DNA of 64,000 nucleotides, from contig JBFWMB010000005.1 in the NCBI GenBank assembly GCA_050251815.1, positions 1 to 64,000 of the forward strand, given 5' to 3'. Origin of the DNA: GWE2-40-63 sp050251815 (lineage in GTDB: Bacteria; Bacteroidota; Bacteroidia; Bacteroidales; SZUA-534). Below the pieces are notes generated by a model. That model was not told where the DNA came from. It made no database searches and worked only from the letters and a program-made list of their open reading frames with translations. Shown here piece by piece: positions 25,606 through 34,971 of the stretch (the stretch's first letter is position 1; every line of letters begins with the position of its first letter). The position numbers and the translations under genes are program-made.

Positions 25606-26694
25606 ATGAACAAATTAATCCCCTTACTGCTTATTGCACTGGTTTCGTGCAGTGCACCAAAAACTAACGAGTTTCAAATCCACGGAAAAATTGCGGGTAA
25701 AACACCCAACAAAGCATACTTGCAAGTTTATGAAAACGGAAGTATGCAAGTACTCGACTCATCGACATTTACCAAAGGTGAATTCCGTTTTAGCGGATCG
25801 GTTGATTTCCCCGATAACTATATTATTCAGTTGGGACAGGAACGCAACTACATCAATCTGTTTGTCGAAAATTCAAAAATTAAAATTACCGCTCATATCG
25901 ACAGCCTGGATAATGCAATAATTACGGGTTCAGAAACCCAAAATCAATGGCTGGCTTACCAGAACGTTAAAGAACCTTTCGAAACCCAGTTGGGCGAAGT
26001 GTATCAATTGTTTAAAACCGAAACCGATGCCACCATAAAAGCGGAATTGGAACAACAATACGACTCTATTGATGCGGTTAAAAACAATAGGGTTAAAGAA
26101 TGGATAAGTGCCAATGGTACTTCAGTTTTGGCTCCTTACATTATCCGTCGCGAACTGGTTTACTACCTCGAGATGGATGAGCTGGAAGCCTTGCTAAATG
26201 CTATTTCACCCGAATTGATTCAGTACAAATACACCAAAGAATTACACGAAAGACTGGAAACGCTACGTACCCTGCAACCGGGAAAACCCGCACCAGAATT
26301 TTCGCAAAACAATCCCGAAGGAGAACCGGTAAACTTAAGCGATTTTAAAGGAAAATATTTGCTTATCGACTTCTGGGCTTCGTGGTGTGGTCCTTGCCGC
26401 AGGGCTAACCCTACCGTTGTAGCCATGCACAACAAGTACAAAAATAAAGGATTCACCATACTGGGCGTGTCGATGGACAAGGATCGTGAAAAATGGCTTC
26501 AGGCTATTGAAGACGATAAATTGAACTGGTCGCAGGTGTCTGATCTTGGCGGATGGACCAATCCGGTGGGAAAATTATATGGTGTAAACAGCATTCCACA
26601 CGCCATTCTTATCGATCCCGATGGAAACATCGTTAAACGGGGTGTTCATCCAAACGAATTGGATGAACTATTGGGAACCTTACTTAAAAAATAA
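25606..26694 (+). CDS. TlpA-family thioredoxin lipoprotein with DUF4369 domain
   Basis: Thiol-disulfide oxidoreductase in the cell envelope. 362 residues: signal peptide with lipobox LVSCS, a DUF4369-type beta domain (about 22-110, FQIHGKIAGKTPNKAYLQVY), a helical linker (110-225), and a C-terminal thioredoxin/TlpA domain from about 228 (GKPAPEFSQNNPEGEPVNLS). The redox motif is WASWCGPCRR, the cis-Pro is in VNSIPHAILIDPDG. Common in Bacteroidota for cytochrome maturation or oxidative folding. It follows the MogA-like gene by 18 bases, so it may share the transcript. Confidence 0.92.
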   Translation: MNKLIPLLLIALVSCSAPKTNEFQIHGKIAGKTPNKAYLQVYENGSMQVLDSSTFTKGEFRFSGSVDFPDNYIIQLGQERNYINLFVENSKIKITAHIDSLDNAIITGSETQNQWLAYQNVKEPFETQLGEVYQLFKTETDATIKAELEQQYDSIDAVKNNRVKEWISANGTSVLAPYIIRRELVYYLEMDELEALLNAISPELIQYKYTKELHERLETLRTLQPGKPAPEFSQNNPEGEPVNLSDFKGKYLLIDFWASWCGPCRRANPTVVAMHNKYKNKGFTILGVSMDKDREKWLQAIEDDKLNWSQVSDLGGWTNPVGKLYGVNSIPHAILIDPDGNIVKRGVHPNELDELLGTLLKK

Positions 26695-26736
26695 ACACCA
26701 GTAAAATACTCAGGGAATTAGACACTTGCTAACTCC

Positions 26737-27345
26737 ATGAGTATTTTCAATTCATATCCGGCACTTATGGAACCAAATCGTCAACAAGCCTTTGAACTGC
26801 TATTGGAATACAATCAGACACCCGGCTTAATAAAACACGCGCTCGCTGTGGAAGCTACCATGCGCCATTTTGCCCGCCATTTTGGCGAAGATGAAGAGCT
26901 TTGGGGAATCATCGGGTTAATTCACGATTTGGATTACGAAAAATATCCCGAGCAACATTGCCAGATGACTGAAAAAATACTGCGCGAAAACCATTGGCCG
27001 GAGTCTCATATCCGAGCAGTTCTGAGTCACGCCTGGGAATCTTGTACCGATATAAAACCCGAAACGCTGCTTGAAAGAACACTCTACACCATCGACGAGT
27101 TAACCGGACTGGTAACTACTTCGGCGCTGGTACGTCCATCGAAAAGTATTCTCGATATGAATGCCAAATCGGTTAAAAAGAAATGGAACGACAAGCGCTT
27201 TGCTGCAAAAATTGATCGCTCAATAATTGAAAAGGGGGCTCAACTGATGGCGATGGATTTAACCGAGATTATTACCCTTACGATACAGGGCATGGCTAAA
27301 ATTGCCGATCAATTGGAACTCGACGGGCGCCTGGCACAGGAATAA
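26737..27345 (+). CDS. HD-domain phosphohydrolase-like protein
   Basis: 202 residues. The metal-binding HD motif is IIGLIHDLDYEKYPEQH; KHALAVEATMRHFARHFGED supplies the first His, and AVLSHAWESC a later His. These are the ligands of the HDIG/HD hydrolase fold. The substrate is unknown. The start at 26737 or an in-frame ATG at 26767 are both possible. It ends 15 bases before the convergent T9SS plug gene. Confidence 0.85.
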   Translation: MSIFNSYPALMEPNRQQAFELLLEYNQTPGLIKHALAVEATMRHFARHFGEDEELWGIIGLIHDLDYEKYPEQHCQMTEKILRENHWPESHIRAVLSHAWESCTDIKPETLLERTLYTIDELTGLVTTSALVRPSKSILDMNAKSVKKKWNDKRFAAKIDRSIIEKGAQLMAMDLTEIITLTIQGMAKIADQLELDGRLAQE

Positions 27346-27360
27346 AATTTAGCTATTCAC

Positions 27361-28650
27361 CTAGTTATATTTAGAGTTAATTACCTGGTAACCCACCAGG
27401 CGATCGTAATTAAGGCTGATATTGCGATGGTAAACCCAAATCAAATAATCATTCTCGGTCTCAAAGTGCGAACCTTCCAACACAGATTCATCAGTAGCTT
27501 TGGTGTATGTGTCAGCGTAAACAAAAACATAATTATAATACCCCTGTTTTAAAAGTATCCGGGCTTGATAGGTTTTTGTATCAAAATTGTAAGACAACTC
27601 ATTTTCGGGCTGCAATTGCCAGTGATTAAAACTCCCATAAACAAATAGTTTTCCACTCAGCATCGGTTCGGGCATAAGCAAATCAAAATGCACCCAGGCA
27701 TAATCGGCCGATTTCCATGAATCCTCGCTGGAATTAAGATTGATAAGATATTTTCCATTCATATCCTCTTCCCAAAAATAATGTTTATAACTGCGCCTTT
27801 CATGCATTTTAACCTGCACATGATATATGGAATCTACATACGCCACCTGATTAATATTAAGCCCGCCCCGATGTATGTCGGAAAAATTTATAAGGTAATA
27901 CTCGTTTCCTCCTTTAAAAACCTGCTGACCCGAAAAACCATACACCAACTCGTTGTCGCGAACAAAGGCTGGTTTCAAATCAGAAATTAACCGGTCGGGC
28001 CGGTTGTTCTGTGAGATAAGCACCTTTACCTCGTTAAACGGATCGTTTATGGTCAATTGATGATGGATAATACTGAGTTGTACCTCCTGACTATTGTTAC
28101 GAACATCGGCTGCAACCGGGCGCTCCACTTTAGCCTGAACCGACACCAAAGGTTCATATACTGAGAAACGAAGCATAAGAACCGTTTGTTCCGGTTTATC
28201 TGATTCGATAACCCTGAAAATATAATTGCCGGAAACCTTGAACTGCACCTCGCTATTCGGCAAATCGACCCGATAATGAACGTAAGGAATTCTTGTATTT
28301 ACCGAATAATCGTAATCGTAAATGGCATTCTCGTTAAACCCATCCATAAACTCGTTGGAGAATAATTCAGAAACCGTCCAATCAGCATTGCAATGTATAA
28401 TCTGGTACGAATAATCGACCGCTTCAGAACTCAGATCATCAAAAGAGAAATGCAACAACGCATCACCTTCCAGTTCAATTGCCGGATACGATTGTTCGTT
28501 TCCTTTTACAAATACCCGTGCAGTTTTTATTGATGGTTTAATTTGCGCGTTTGAATAAACCCCCTCTTTTTGAACGGGTTGTGCAAATCCATGGCTCATA
28601 AAAAGAAAATAAAATATCCACACAAAAAATTGAGCTCCCAAGGTTTTCAT
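27361..28650 (-). CDS. DUF5103-type T9SS plug protein
   Basis: 429 residues with signal peptide (MKTLGAQFFVWIFYFLFMSH). DUF5103 landmarks: YSYQIIHCNADWTVSELFSNEFMDG is the most typical part; then VNTRIPYVHYRVDLPNS, SGNYIFRV, VYGFSGQQVFKGGNEYYLIN, VYGSFNHWQLQPENELSYNF and the C-terminal WVYHRNISLNYDRLVGYQ. This family contains the Plug protein that closes the SprA type IX translocon. Its presence agrees with the T9SS-sorted proteins at 16.9 and 44.6 kb. It is monocistronic and faces away from nqr. Confidence 0.9.
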   Translation of the reverse strand: MKTLGAQFFVWIFYFLFMSHGFAQPVQKEGVYSNAQIKPSIKTARVFVKGNEQSYPAIELEGDALLHFSFDDLSSEAVDYSYQIIHCNADWTVSELFSNEFMDGFNENAIYDYDYSVNTRIPYVHYRVDLPNSEVQFKVSGNYIFRVIESDKPEQTVLMLRFSVYEPLVSVQAKVERPVAADVRNNSQEVQLSIIHHQLTINDPFNEVKVLISQNNRPDRLISDLKPAFVRDNELVYGFSGQQVFKGGNEYYLINFSDIHRGGLNINQVAYVDSIYHVQVKMHERRSYKHYFWEEDMNGKYLINLNSSEDSWKSADYAWVHFDLLMPEPMLSGKLFVYGSFNHWQLQPENELSYNFDTKTYQARILLKQGYYNYVFVYADTYTKATDESVLEGSHFETENDYLIWVYHRNISLNYDRLVGYQVINSKYN

Positions 28651-28924
28651 ACTTAATCATTAATTATTCTCCAGCAATATATATTAATAAATACAAAAAA
28701 TAAAAGTGGACTGACACTTCTCTATAAAAAATCGATAAAACCATGAAGCAAACAAAGTAATAGTTTTATAAAATATTTTTTACAACATCAAAAAAAGCGT
28801 TTTTCCTGTTCATTCTTGACTGAAAAATAAAAAACCGTTTACCAAAAAAAATGTTAACTATTCACATATTTAGCATTTTAGCTATTTTAAGTATCCAAAG
28901 CGCATACTTACATTTCATCCATAA

Positions 28925-28938
28925 TTGATTTAGATCAA
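28925..28938. promoter_or_regulatory. FNR/CRP-type operator upstream of nqrA
   Basis: TTGAT-TTAG-ATCAA is a perfect match to the FNR half-site pair TTGATnnnnATCAA. It is centred about 97 bases before the transcription start predicted from the -7 box at 29015. The DUF5103 gene start is 275 bases away on the other side, so nqr is the likelier target. Confidence 0.5.
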
Positions 28939-28975
28939 TAAAAATATGACTTTTACCAATACCAAAACCTGACTC

Positions 28976-28987
28976 TGACCCAGGTCA
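28976..28987. promoter_or_regulatory. TGACC-CA-GGTCA inverted repeat before the nqrA promoter
   Basis: A perfect 5-bp inverted repeat with a 2-base spacer, 28 bases upstream of the -7 box, about where a class II activator or repressor would bind. The binding protein is unknown. Confidence 0.35.
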
Positions 28988-29014
28988 AATTATTTTATAG
29001 TGTACATTTTTGGT

Positions 29015-29022
29015 TATCTTTG
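29015..29022 (+). promoter_or_regulatory. -7 box of the nqr operon
   Basis: TATCTTTG fits TAnnTTTG and lies 30 bases before the nqrA ATG. The rest of 28651-29052, about 400 bases, is AT-rich with the two operator-like palindromes and no other feature seen. Confidence 0.55.
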
Positions 29023-29052
29023 TCTGAATTTTATTAAACATATCACCGCAAT

Positions 29053-30411
29053 ATGCCACATAAAATAAAAACTCGTAAAGGGCTAAACATCCCACTAAAG
29101 GGAAAGGCCGAAAAGATTTTAATCCAGAGCAATTTAAACGATAGTTTAGTTGCATTAAAACCTACCGATTTTCCATCGTTTACACCGAAGGCAGCATTGA
29201 AAGAGGGCGACAAAGTTCAAGCCGGTTCAGTTTTATTTTTCAATAAATACAAGCCTGAGGTAAAAGTGACTTCACCCGTAAGCGGTACGCTTAAGCGTGT
29301 GGTTCGTGGCGAACGCAGGAAAATTCTGGAGTTTGTGATTGAGCCTGATGGTAATCAGGACTATGTATCGTTCAACCCCGGTAATTTAGCTGAATTATCG
29401 CGTGAACAAGTTATTAATCTCTTACTGGAATCAGGTGTGTGGCCATTTATCAGGCAACGTCCGTTCGATGTGATTGCCAATCCACAGGACCAACCGAAAG
29501 CCATTTTTATTTCAGGCTTCGACAGTTCACCTTTGGCACCTGACTACGATTTTATACTGAACGATCAGGAAGCCGATTTCCAGAAAGGTATCGATGCACT
29601 TAGCAAGCTCACCACAGGAAAAATTCACTTAACCGTAAACGGAGCTTACCCGGTAAGCAAGGTATACTCATCGGTTAAGGGCGTTGAGCTAAACAGCATT
29701 GCAGGACCACATCCGGCAGGAAACGTTGGTATACAAATGCACCACATCGATCCAATAAATAAAGGTGAAGTAGCCTGGCACGTAAATCCACAGGATGTGC
29801 TGATTATTGGCCGACTGTTTGCCAAAGGTATTTTTGATGCCAGCAAAACCATTGCCTTAACCGGATCGGAAGTAGAAAAACCCCGCTATTACAAAACCAT
29901 TTTAGGAAGCTCCATCGAAGCGTTCGTAAAAGAAAATGTAAGCAAAGAAGGTAACCTGCGTTACATCAGCGGCAACGTGCTTACCGGCACACGCATAGTA
30001 AACGACGGCTATTTGGGATTCTACCACAACCAAATTACAGTGATTCCCGAGGGCGACGACTACGAATTCTTTGGCTGGGCCTTACCCGGATTCAAAAAAT
30101 TCAGTACTTCACGCACCTTCTTTTCATGGTTGATGCCAGGTAAGGAATACCGCATGAATGCAAACCTTCACGGGGGTGAACGGCCTTTTGTCTTCACCGA
30201 AGAATACGAGAAAGTACTCCCAATGGATATATTACCCGTTTATTTACTAAAAGCCATTATGGTCGAAGACATTGACCAAATGGAAGCGTTAGGCATTTAT
30301 GAAGTAGGCGAAGAGGATTTTGCCCTGTGCGAATTCAATTGTACCTCAAAAATTCCGGTTCAGCAAACCCTGCGCAAAGGATTTGATTTAATGATCCGCG
30401 AAACCAGCTAA
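29053..30411 (+). CDS. nqrA: Na+-NQR subunit A
   Basis: Cytoplasmic quinone-site subunit of the Na+-translocating NADH:ubiquinone (menaquinone) oxidoreductase. 452 residues, normal size. It opens with KIKTRKGLNIPLKGKAEK and includes PSFTPKAALKEGDKVQAGSV, VWPFIRQRPFDVIANP, GAYPVSKVYSSVKGVELNSI, HHIDPINKGEVAWHVNPQDV, GNVLTGTRIVNDGYLGFYHN and the C-terminal PVYLLKAIMVEDIDQMEALG, all conserved in NqrA. First gene of a six-gene operon. Confidence 0.97.
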   Translation: MPHKIKTRKGLNIPLKGKAEKILIQSNLNDSLVALKPTDFPSFTPKAALKEGDKVQAGSVLFFNKYKPEVKVTSPVSGTLKRVVRGERRKILEFVIEPDGNQDYVSFNPGNLAELSREQVINLLLESGVWPFIRQRPFDVIANPQDQPKAIFISGFDSSPLAPDYDFILNDQEADFQKGIDALSKLTTGKIHLTVNGAYPVSKVYSSVKGVELNSIAGPHPAGNVGIQMHHIDPINKGEVAWHVNPQDVLIIGRLFAKGIFDASKTIALTGSEVEKPRYYKTILGSSIEAFVKENVSKEGNLRYISGNVLTGTRIVNDGYLGFYHNQITVIPEGDDYEFFGWALPGFKKFSTSRTFFSWLMPGKEYRMNANLHGGERPFVFTEEYEKVLPMDILPVYLLKAIMVEDIDQMEALGIYEVGEEDFALCEFNCTSKIPVQQTLRKGFDLMIRETS

Positions 30412-30456
30412 GCTTTGTAAATTAAGAATAGTAATAAATACGAAAATATATTTCGA

Positions 30457-31599
30457 ATGAAATCATTAAGAAAACAATTTGATAAACTGAAGCCAAATTT
30501 TGAAAAGGGCGGCAAACTTGCTCCGTTTCGTTCATTTTTTGACGCTATCGAAACCCTGTTTTTTGTTCCCAATACAACTTCAAAAAGCGGGGTCCACATC
30601 CACGATCATAAGGACTCCAAACGTCTGATGATAATTGTGGTTTTTGCCATGATTCCCGCTTTACTGTTTGGTATGTGGAACACCGGCTACCAGCATTTTT
30701 TATCGTTGGGTCAGAGTGTTGATATCTGGACTGCCTTTTGGTACGGCTTTTTACAGGTACTGCCAATTATAATTGTATCGTATGCCGTTGGTTTGGGAAT
30801 CGAAATTGTAATTGCCCAGATGCGCGGACACGAAGTGAAAGAAGGATTTTTTGTAAGCGGTATGCTTATTCCTTTAATTCTTCCGGTTGAAACACCGCTT
30901 TGGATGGTTGCCGTGGCTACTGCCTTTGCTGTAATTATAGGCGTTGAAGCCTTTGGAGGTGCAGGAATGAACATACTAAACCCGGCCTTAACAGCCCGTG
31001 CATTCCTGTTTTTTGCGTATCCCTCGCATATGAGTGGCGATGCCGTTTGGATTGCCGACAAAGCCGATGGCTTTTCAGGAGCAACTCCTTTAGCTGAAGC
31101 CGCCGCCGGACATATTCAAAACCTGCCAAGCCCAGCCGATATGTTTTTTGGCTTTATTCCGGGTTCCATTGGAGAAACCTCGACCCTGGCCATACTTATC
31201 GGAGCCTTTATTTTAATTTACACCGGTGTAGGAAGCTGGAAAATCATGCTCTCAGTGGGTATTGGTGGTTTGGCAATGGGATTGTTATTAAATGCATTGG
31301 CAGTAAATCCATTCATGGAACTACCGGCATATTACCATTTACTGATGGGAGGTTTTGCTTTTGGTGCTGTATTTATGGCTACCGATCCGGTTACCGCTGC
31401 CCAAACCAACCGGGGAAAATACATTTATGGATTCCTCATTGGATTAATGGCCGTGCTTATTCGGGTATTTAACCCTGCGTATCCTGAAGGTATGATGCTT
31501 GCCATTCTACTATTGAACGTGTTTGCACCGCTAATTGATCACTACGTTGTTCAGGGAAATATTAAGAGAAGATTAAAACGTGCATCAGTTAAAGCTTAA
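30457..31599 (+). CDS. nqrB: Na+-NQR subunit B
   Basis: Large membrane subunit, 380 residues, about ten membrane segments. It carries riboflavin and a covalently bound FMN; the FMN-anchor motif SGATPLAEAA is present (ADKADGFSGAT, Thr being flavinylated by ApbE). Other landmarks are FGMWNTGYQHFLSLG, GFFVSGMLIPLILPVETPLW, NILNPALTARAFLFFAYPSH and ATDPVTAAQTNRGKYIYG. The first ~50 residues are a cytoplasmic arm. It starts 45 bases after nqrA. Confidence 0.97.
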   Translation: MKSLRKQFDKLKPNFEKGGKLAPFRSFFDAIETLFFVPNTTSKSGVHIHDHKDSKRLMIIVVFAMIPALLFGMWNTGYQHFLSLGQSVDIWTAFWYGFLQVLPIIIVSYAVGLGIEIVIAQMRGHEVKEGFFVSGMLIPLILPVETPLWMVAVATAFAVIIGVEAFGGAGMNILNPALTARAFLFFAYPSHMSGDAVWIADKADGFSGATPLAEAAAGHIQNLPSPADMFFGFIPGSIGETSTLAILIGAFILIYTGVGSWKIMLSVGIGGLAMGLLLNALAVNPFMELPAYYHLLMGGFAFGAVFMATDPVTAAQTNRGKYIYGFLIGLMAVLIRVFNPAYPEGMMLAILLLNVFAPLIDHYVVQGNIKRRLKRASVKA

Positions 31600-31604
31600 G
31601 AATT

Positions 31605-32327
31605 ATGGATACAAACAGTAATAAATATACGTTCATGTATGCCGCAATTATGGTTATTATAGCGGCTGCCATTCTTTCGAGCGCGGCAATTGTTCTCAAA
31701 AAACCGCAACAAAAGAATGTTGAAATTGAAAAGAAATCGAACATCCTGACTTCGGTGAACAAAGGCTTGGATGCTGCCAATGCTGCCGACAAAAACGCTT
31801 ACATTGAAGCAGAATACGAGAAATACATTACCGAAAGTTATATTGTTAATGCTGCGGGTGAACGCATCGAAGGGGATGCTTTTACCATTGACTTAAACAA
31901 AGAATTGGCCGAAGCAGATGCTAATAAGCGATTACCGGTATTTGTATGCCACGATGATGACGGAAGTGTGAAATATGTATTACCTGTGCGTGGAAAAGGA
32001 CTTTGGGGCCCCATTTGGGGATACATTGCCCTGGAAAGCGACATGAATACCATTTTCGGAGCCAATTTCGACCACAAAGGGGAAACCCCTGGTTTGGGAG
32101 CCGAAATCAATCAAAAATTCTTTCAGGAACCTTTTAAAGGAGAAAAACTATTCGACGAGACGGGCAAATTTGTTTCGATTCAGGTAGTAAAAGGTGGAGC
32201 TAAACCCGATGACTTGCATGCAGTTGATGCCATTTCGGGGGGAACAATCACCAGTAAAGGTCTTGAAGCCATGCTAAAAGACAATTTGAGCTTATACGAG
32301 AATTTCTTAAAAAATCAAAATAAATAG
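31605..32327 (+). CDS. nqrC: Na+-NQR subunit C
   Basis: Periplasm-facing flavoprotein subunit, 240 residues, one N-terminal membrane helix (MYAAIMVIIAAAILSSAAIV). The FMN-binding domain shows KGLWGPIWGYIALESDMNTI and GETPGLGAEI; the covalent FMN site is DAISGGTITSKGLEAML. The common site is SGAT; here Ala is Gly (SGGT), the Thr acceptor is kept. Five bases after nqrB. Confidence 0.96.
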   Translation: MDTNSNKYTFMYAAIMVIIAAAILSSAAIVLKKPQQKNVEIEKKSNILTSVNKGLDAANAADKNAYIEAEYEKYITESYIVNAAGERIEGDAFTIDLNKELAEADANKRLPVFVCHDDDGSVKYVLPVRGKGLWGPIWGYIALESDMNTIFGANFDHKGETPGLGAEINQKFFQEPFKGEKLFDETGKFVSIQVVKGGAKPDDLHAVDAISGGTITSKGLEAMLKDNLSLYENFLKNQNK

Positions 32328-32329
32328 TT

Positions 32330-32983
32330 ATGAGTGAAAAAGAACCTTTATTTTCACCGAAAAACCGTAAACTGATTTTTAATCCGCTCAGCAAAGAGAA
32401 TCCCATTACCGTTCAGGTACTCGGTATATGCTCGGCTTTAGCGGTAACAGTTAAAATGAAACCGGCTTTTGTTATGTCAGTTTCTGTAATTGCGGTACTT
32501 GCGTTAGCCAACGTGATTGTATCCTTACTCCGAAATACCATTCCAAACCGGATACGGATTATTGTACAATTGGTAGTTATCGCCCTGTTGGTAATTCTGG
32601 TCGACCAGATACTAAAGGCTTATGTTTACGATGTTAGTAAGCAATTGTCGGTATTCGTTGGTCTTATTATAACCAACTGTATTATCATGGGTCGTTTGGA
32701 AGCTTTTGCCCTGGGTAACAAACCCTGGCCCTCGTTCCTCGACGGTATAGGTAATGGTGCCGGTTACGGATTAATATTAATGATTGTAGCCTTTTTTCGT
32801 GAATTGTTCGGGAGTGGAAGCATCTTTGGGTTCCACGTAATTCCCGATGCCTGGTACGTTAAAAACGGTGGATTTTACGAAAACAATGGCCTGATGGTGT
32901 TGTCGCCCATGGCCTTAATTGTAGTAGGTGTTATTATTTGGGTACACCGCAGTAGAAATAGAGATTTAATCGAAGGAAAATAA
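32330..32983 (+). CDS. nqrD: Na+-NQR subunit D
   Basis: Membrane subunit, 217 residues with about six helices; together with NqrE it holds the intramembrane iron-sulfur centre. Landmarks are NPITVQVLGICSALAVTVKM (with the Cys ligand), LIITNCIIMGRLEAFALGNK (second Cys) and FFRELFGSGSIFGF. The start lies 2 bases after the nqrC stop. Confidence 0.97.
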   Translation: MSEKEPLFSPKNRKLIFNPLSKENPITVQVLGICSALAVTVKMKPAFVMSVSVIAVLALANVIVSLLRNTIPNRIRIIVQLVVIALLVILVDQILKAYVYDVSKQLSVFVGLIITNCIIMGRLEAFALGNKPWPSFLDGIGNGAGYGLILMIVAFFRELFGSGSIFGFHVIPDAWYVKNGGFYENNGLMVLSPMALIVVGVIIWVHRSRNRDLIEGK

Positions 32984-32992
32984 TATAGACTT

Positions 32993-33610
32993 ATGGAAAA
33001 TTTAGTAAATATATTTGTCAAGTCGATATTTATTGATAACATGATCTTTGCCTACTTCCTGGGCATGTGTTCATACCTTGCAGTTTCAAAAACTGTAAAA
33101 ACTTCAGTAGGTTTAGGTTTGGCTGTAATTTTTGTGCTGGGAATCACCGTTCCGGTCGATTACCTGCTACACAATTATGTATTACGCGAAGGTGCTTTAT
33201 CATGGTTAGGCGAAGAATTTGCCACCGTTGATTTAAGCTTCTTAAGCTTTATCATGTTTATCGCTGTAATTGCATCTATGGTGCAATTGGTCGAGATGAT
33301 TGTGGAGAAATTTGCTCCATCATTGTATTCGTCGTTAGGAATTTTCCTTCCGCTGATTGCAGTAAACTGTGCCATTCTTGGAGGTTCGCTGTTTATGCAG
33401 GAACGCGATTACAACTCAATTGCCGAAGCTACATCCTTTGGACTGGGTTCAGGTGTGGGTTGGTTCCTGGCCATTATTGGTATTGCAGCCATACGCGAAA
33501 AGATTCGCTACTCTGACGTTCCCGCACCCCTGCGTGGACTAGGCATTACATTTATTATTACCGGACTTATGGGATTGGCTTTCATGAGTTTTATGGGAAT
33601 AACATTATAA
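32993..33610 (+). CDS. nqrE: Na+-NQR subunit E
   Basis: Membrane subunit homologous to NqrD, 205 residues, about six helices. Cys ligands lie in IFAYFLGMCSYLAVSKTVKT and LIAVNCAILGGSLFMQERDY; the end PAPLRGLGITFIITGLMGLA is also typical. Starts 9 bases after nqrD. Confidence 0.97.
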   Translation: MENLVNIFVKSIFIDNMIFAYFLGMCSYLAVSKTVKTSVGLGLAVIFVLGITVPVDYLLHNYVLREGALSWLGEEFATVDLSFLSFIMFIAVIASMVQLVEMIVEKFAPSLYSSLGIFLPLIAVNCAILGGSLFMQERDYNSIAEATSFGLGSGVGWFLAIIGIAAIREKIRYSDVPAPLRGLGITFIITGLMGLAFMSFMGITL

Positions 33611-33629
33611 CACTGAAAAAGATAGTATT

Positions 33630-34889
33630 ATGACGATATTAGCAATCAACGGATTAATCATTGGTTCAAGCATAGCTATTTTCCTGTTCGTGCTGTTACT
33701 GCTGGTTTCTATTTTATTATATGCCAAAAAGAAACTAACTCCAAGTGGCGAGGTAACCATCAACATTAACGACGGCGACCGGGAACTGGTAGTTGAACCC
33801 GGAAGCACTTTGCTATCGACCCTGGGAAACAATAAAATATTCCTTCCCTCTGCTTGTGGTGGTGGTGGTACTTGTGCCATGTGTAAATGCCAGGTAGATG
33901 AAGGAGCAGGCTCTATTCTTCCTACTGAAACCGGTTACTTTACACGAAAAGAGCAACAGGACAACTGGCGTCTGGCTTGTCAGGTTAAGGTAAAAGACAA
34001 CATTAAAATGCATGTCCACAAAGAGATTCTTGGAATCAAAAAATGGGAATGCGAAGTGGTGTCGAACAACAACGTGGCTACCTTTATTAAGGAGTTTGTG
34101 GTTAAATTGCCCGAAGGCGAAACCCTCGATTTCAAATCGGGTGGATACATCCAGATTGATGTTCCTAAAATTGAAGTGGACTTTAAAGACATGGAAATTG
34201 GTGAAAAATTCCGTGAAGACTGGGAAAAGATGGGCATTTTCGATTTAAAAATGAAAAACCCGGAACCTACTTTCCGAGCTTACTCCATGGCCAATCACCC
34301 GGCTGAAGGAAACATTGTAATGTTGAACATTCGTATTGCCACTCCCCCATGGGACCGCAATAAAAACCAGTTTATGAATGTGAACCCGGGTATTTGTTCT
34401 TCGTTTATATTCTCGCGCAAACCCGGCGATAAAGTAACCATTTCAGGGCCTTACGGAGAATTCTTTATCAAGGAAACCGAACGTGAAATGATGTTTATTG
34501 GTGGTGGTGCCGGTATGGCTCCCATGCGCTCACACATCTTCCACTTGTTTAAAACAGCAAAAACCGGACGCAAAACTACTTTCTGGTACGGTGCCCGTTC
34601 CATGAAAGAGGTTTTCTACAAAGAAGAATTTGATGCCATAGCTGCCGAATTCCCAAATTTTGAATGGCACCTGGCCCTTTCGGAACCGCTTCCTGAAGAT
34701 AACTGGCAAGGACCAACCGGATTTATTCATCAGGTAATTTTAGATAATTACCTAACCAAACACGAGGAACCCGAAGATATTGAATACTACCTTTGTGGAC
34801 CTCCAATGATGAACGATGCGGTAAACAAAATGCTTTACAATCTGGGTGTTCCCGATGAAATGATAGCATTCGACGATTTTGGATCATAA
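33630..34889 (+). CDS. nqrF: Na+-NQR subunit F (NADH dehydrogenase)
   Basis: Electron entry subunit, 419 residues. One N-terminal membrane helix, then a 2Fe-2S ferredoxin domain with LPSACGGGGTCAMCKCQVDE (Cys ligands) and a last Cys in WRLACQVKV. FAD-binding motif FRAYSMANHP, and the NADH domain MMFIGGGAGMAPMRSHIFHL with YLCGPPMMNDAVNKML and C-terminal IAFDDFGS. It closes the nqr operon and is followed by a strong terminator. Confidence 0.97.
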   Translation: MTILAINGLIIGSSIAIFLFVLLLLVSILLYAKKKLTPSGEVTININDGDRELVVEPGSTLLSTLGNNKIFLPSACGGGGTCAMCKCQVDEGAGSILPTETGYFTRKEQQDNWRLACQVKVKDNIKMHVHKEILGIKKWECEVVSNNNVATFIKEFVVKLPEGETLDFKSGGYIQIDVPKIEVDFKDMEIGEKFREDWEKMGIFDLKMKNPEPTFRAYSMANHPAEGNIVMLNIRIATPPWDRNKNQFMNVNPGICSSFIFSRKPGDKVTISGPYGEFFIKETEREMMFIGGGAGMAPMRSHIFHLFKTAKTGRKTTFWYGARSMKEVFYKEEFDAIAAEFPNFEWHLALSEPLPEDNWQGPTGFIHQVILDNYLTKHEEPEDIEYYLCGPPMMNDAVNKMLYNLGVPDEMIAFDDFGS

Positions 34890-34905
34890 TCCAGAACATA
34901 AATAC

Positions 34906-34940
34906 AAAAAACCATCTCACGCTGTGCAGATGGTTTTTTT
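34906..34940 (+). terminator. Terminator of the nqr operon
   Basis: AAAAAACCATCT (34906-34917) pairs with AGATGGTTTTTT (34928-34939), a 12-bp stem with a 10-base loop and a run of eight T. It lies 17 bases after nqrF. Confidence 0.9.
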
Positions 34941-34971
34941 TGTACTTTTAAGCCCATAAAAACCTATTGCA

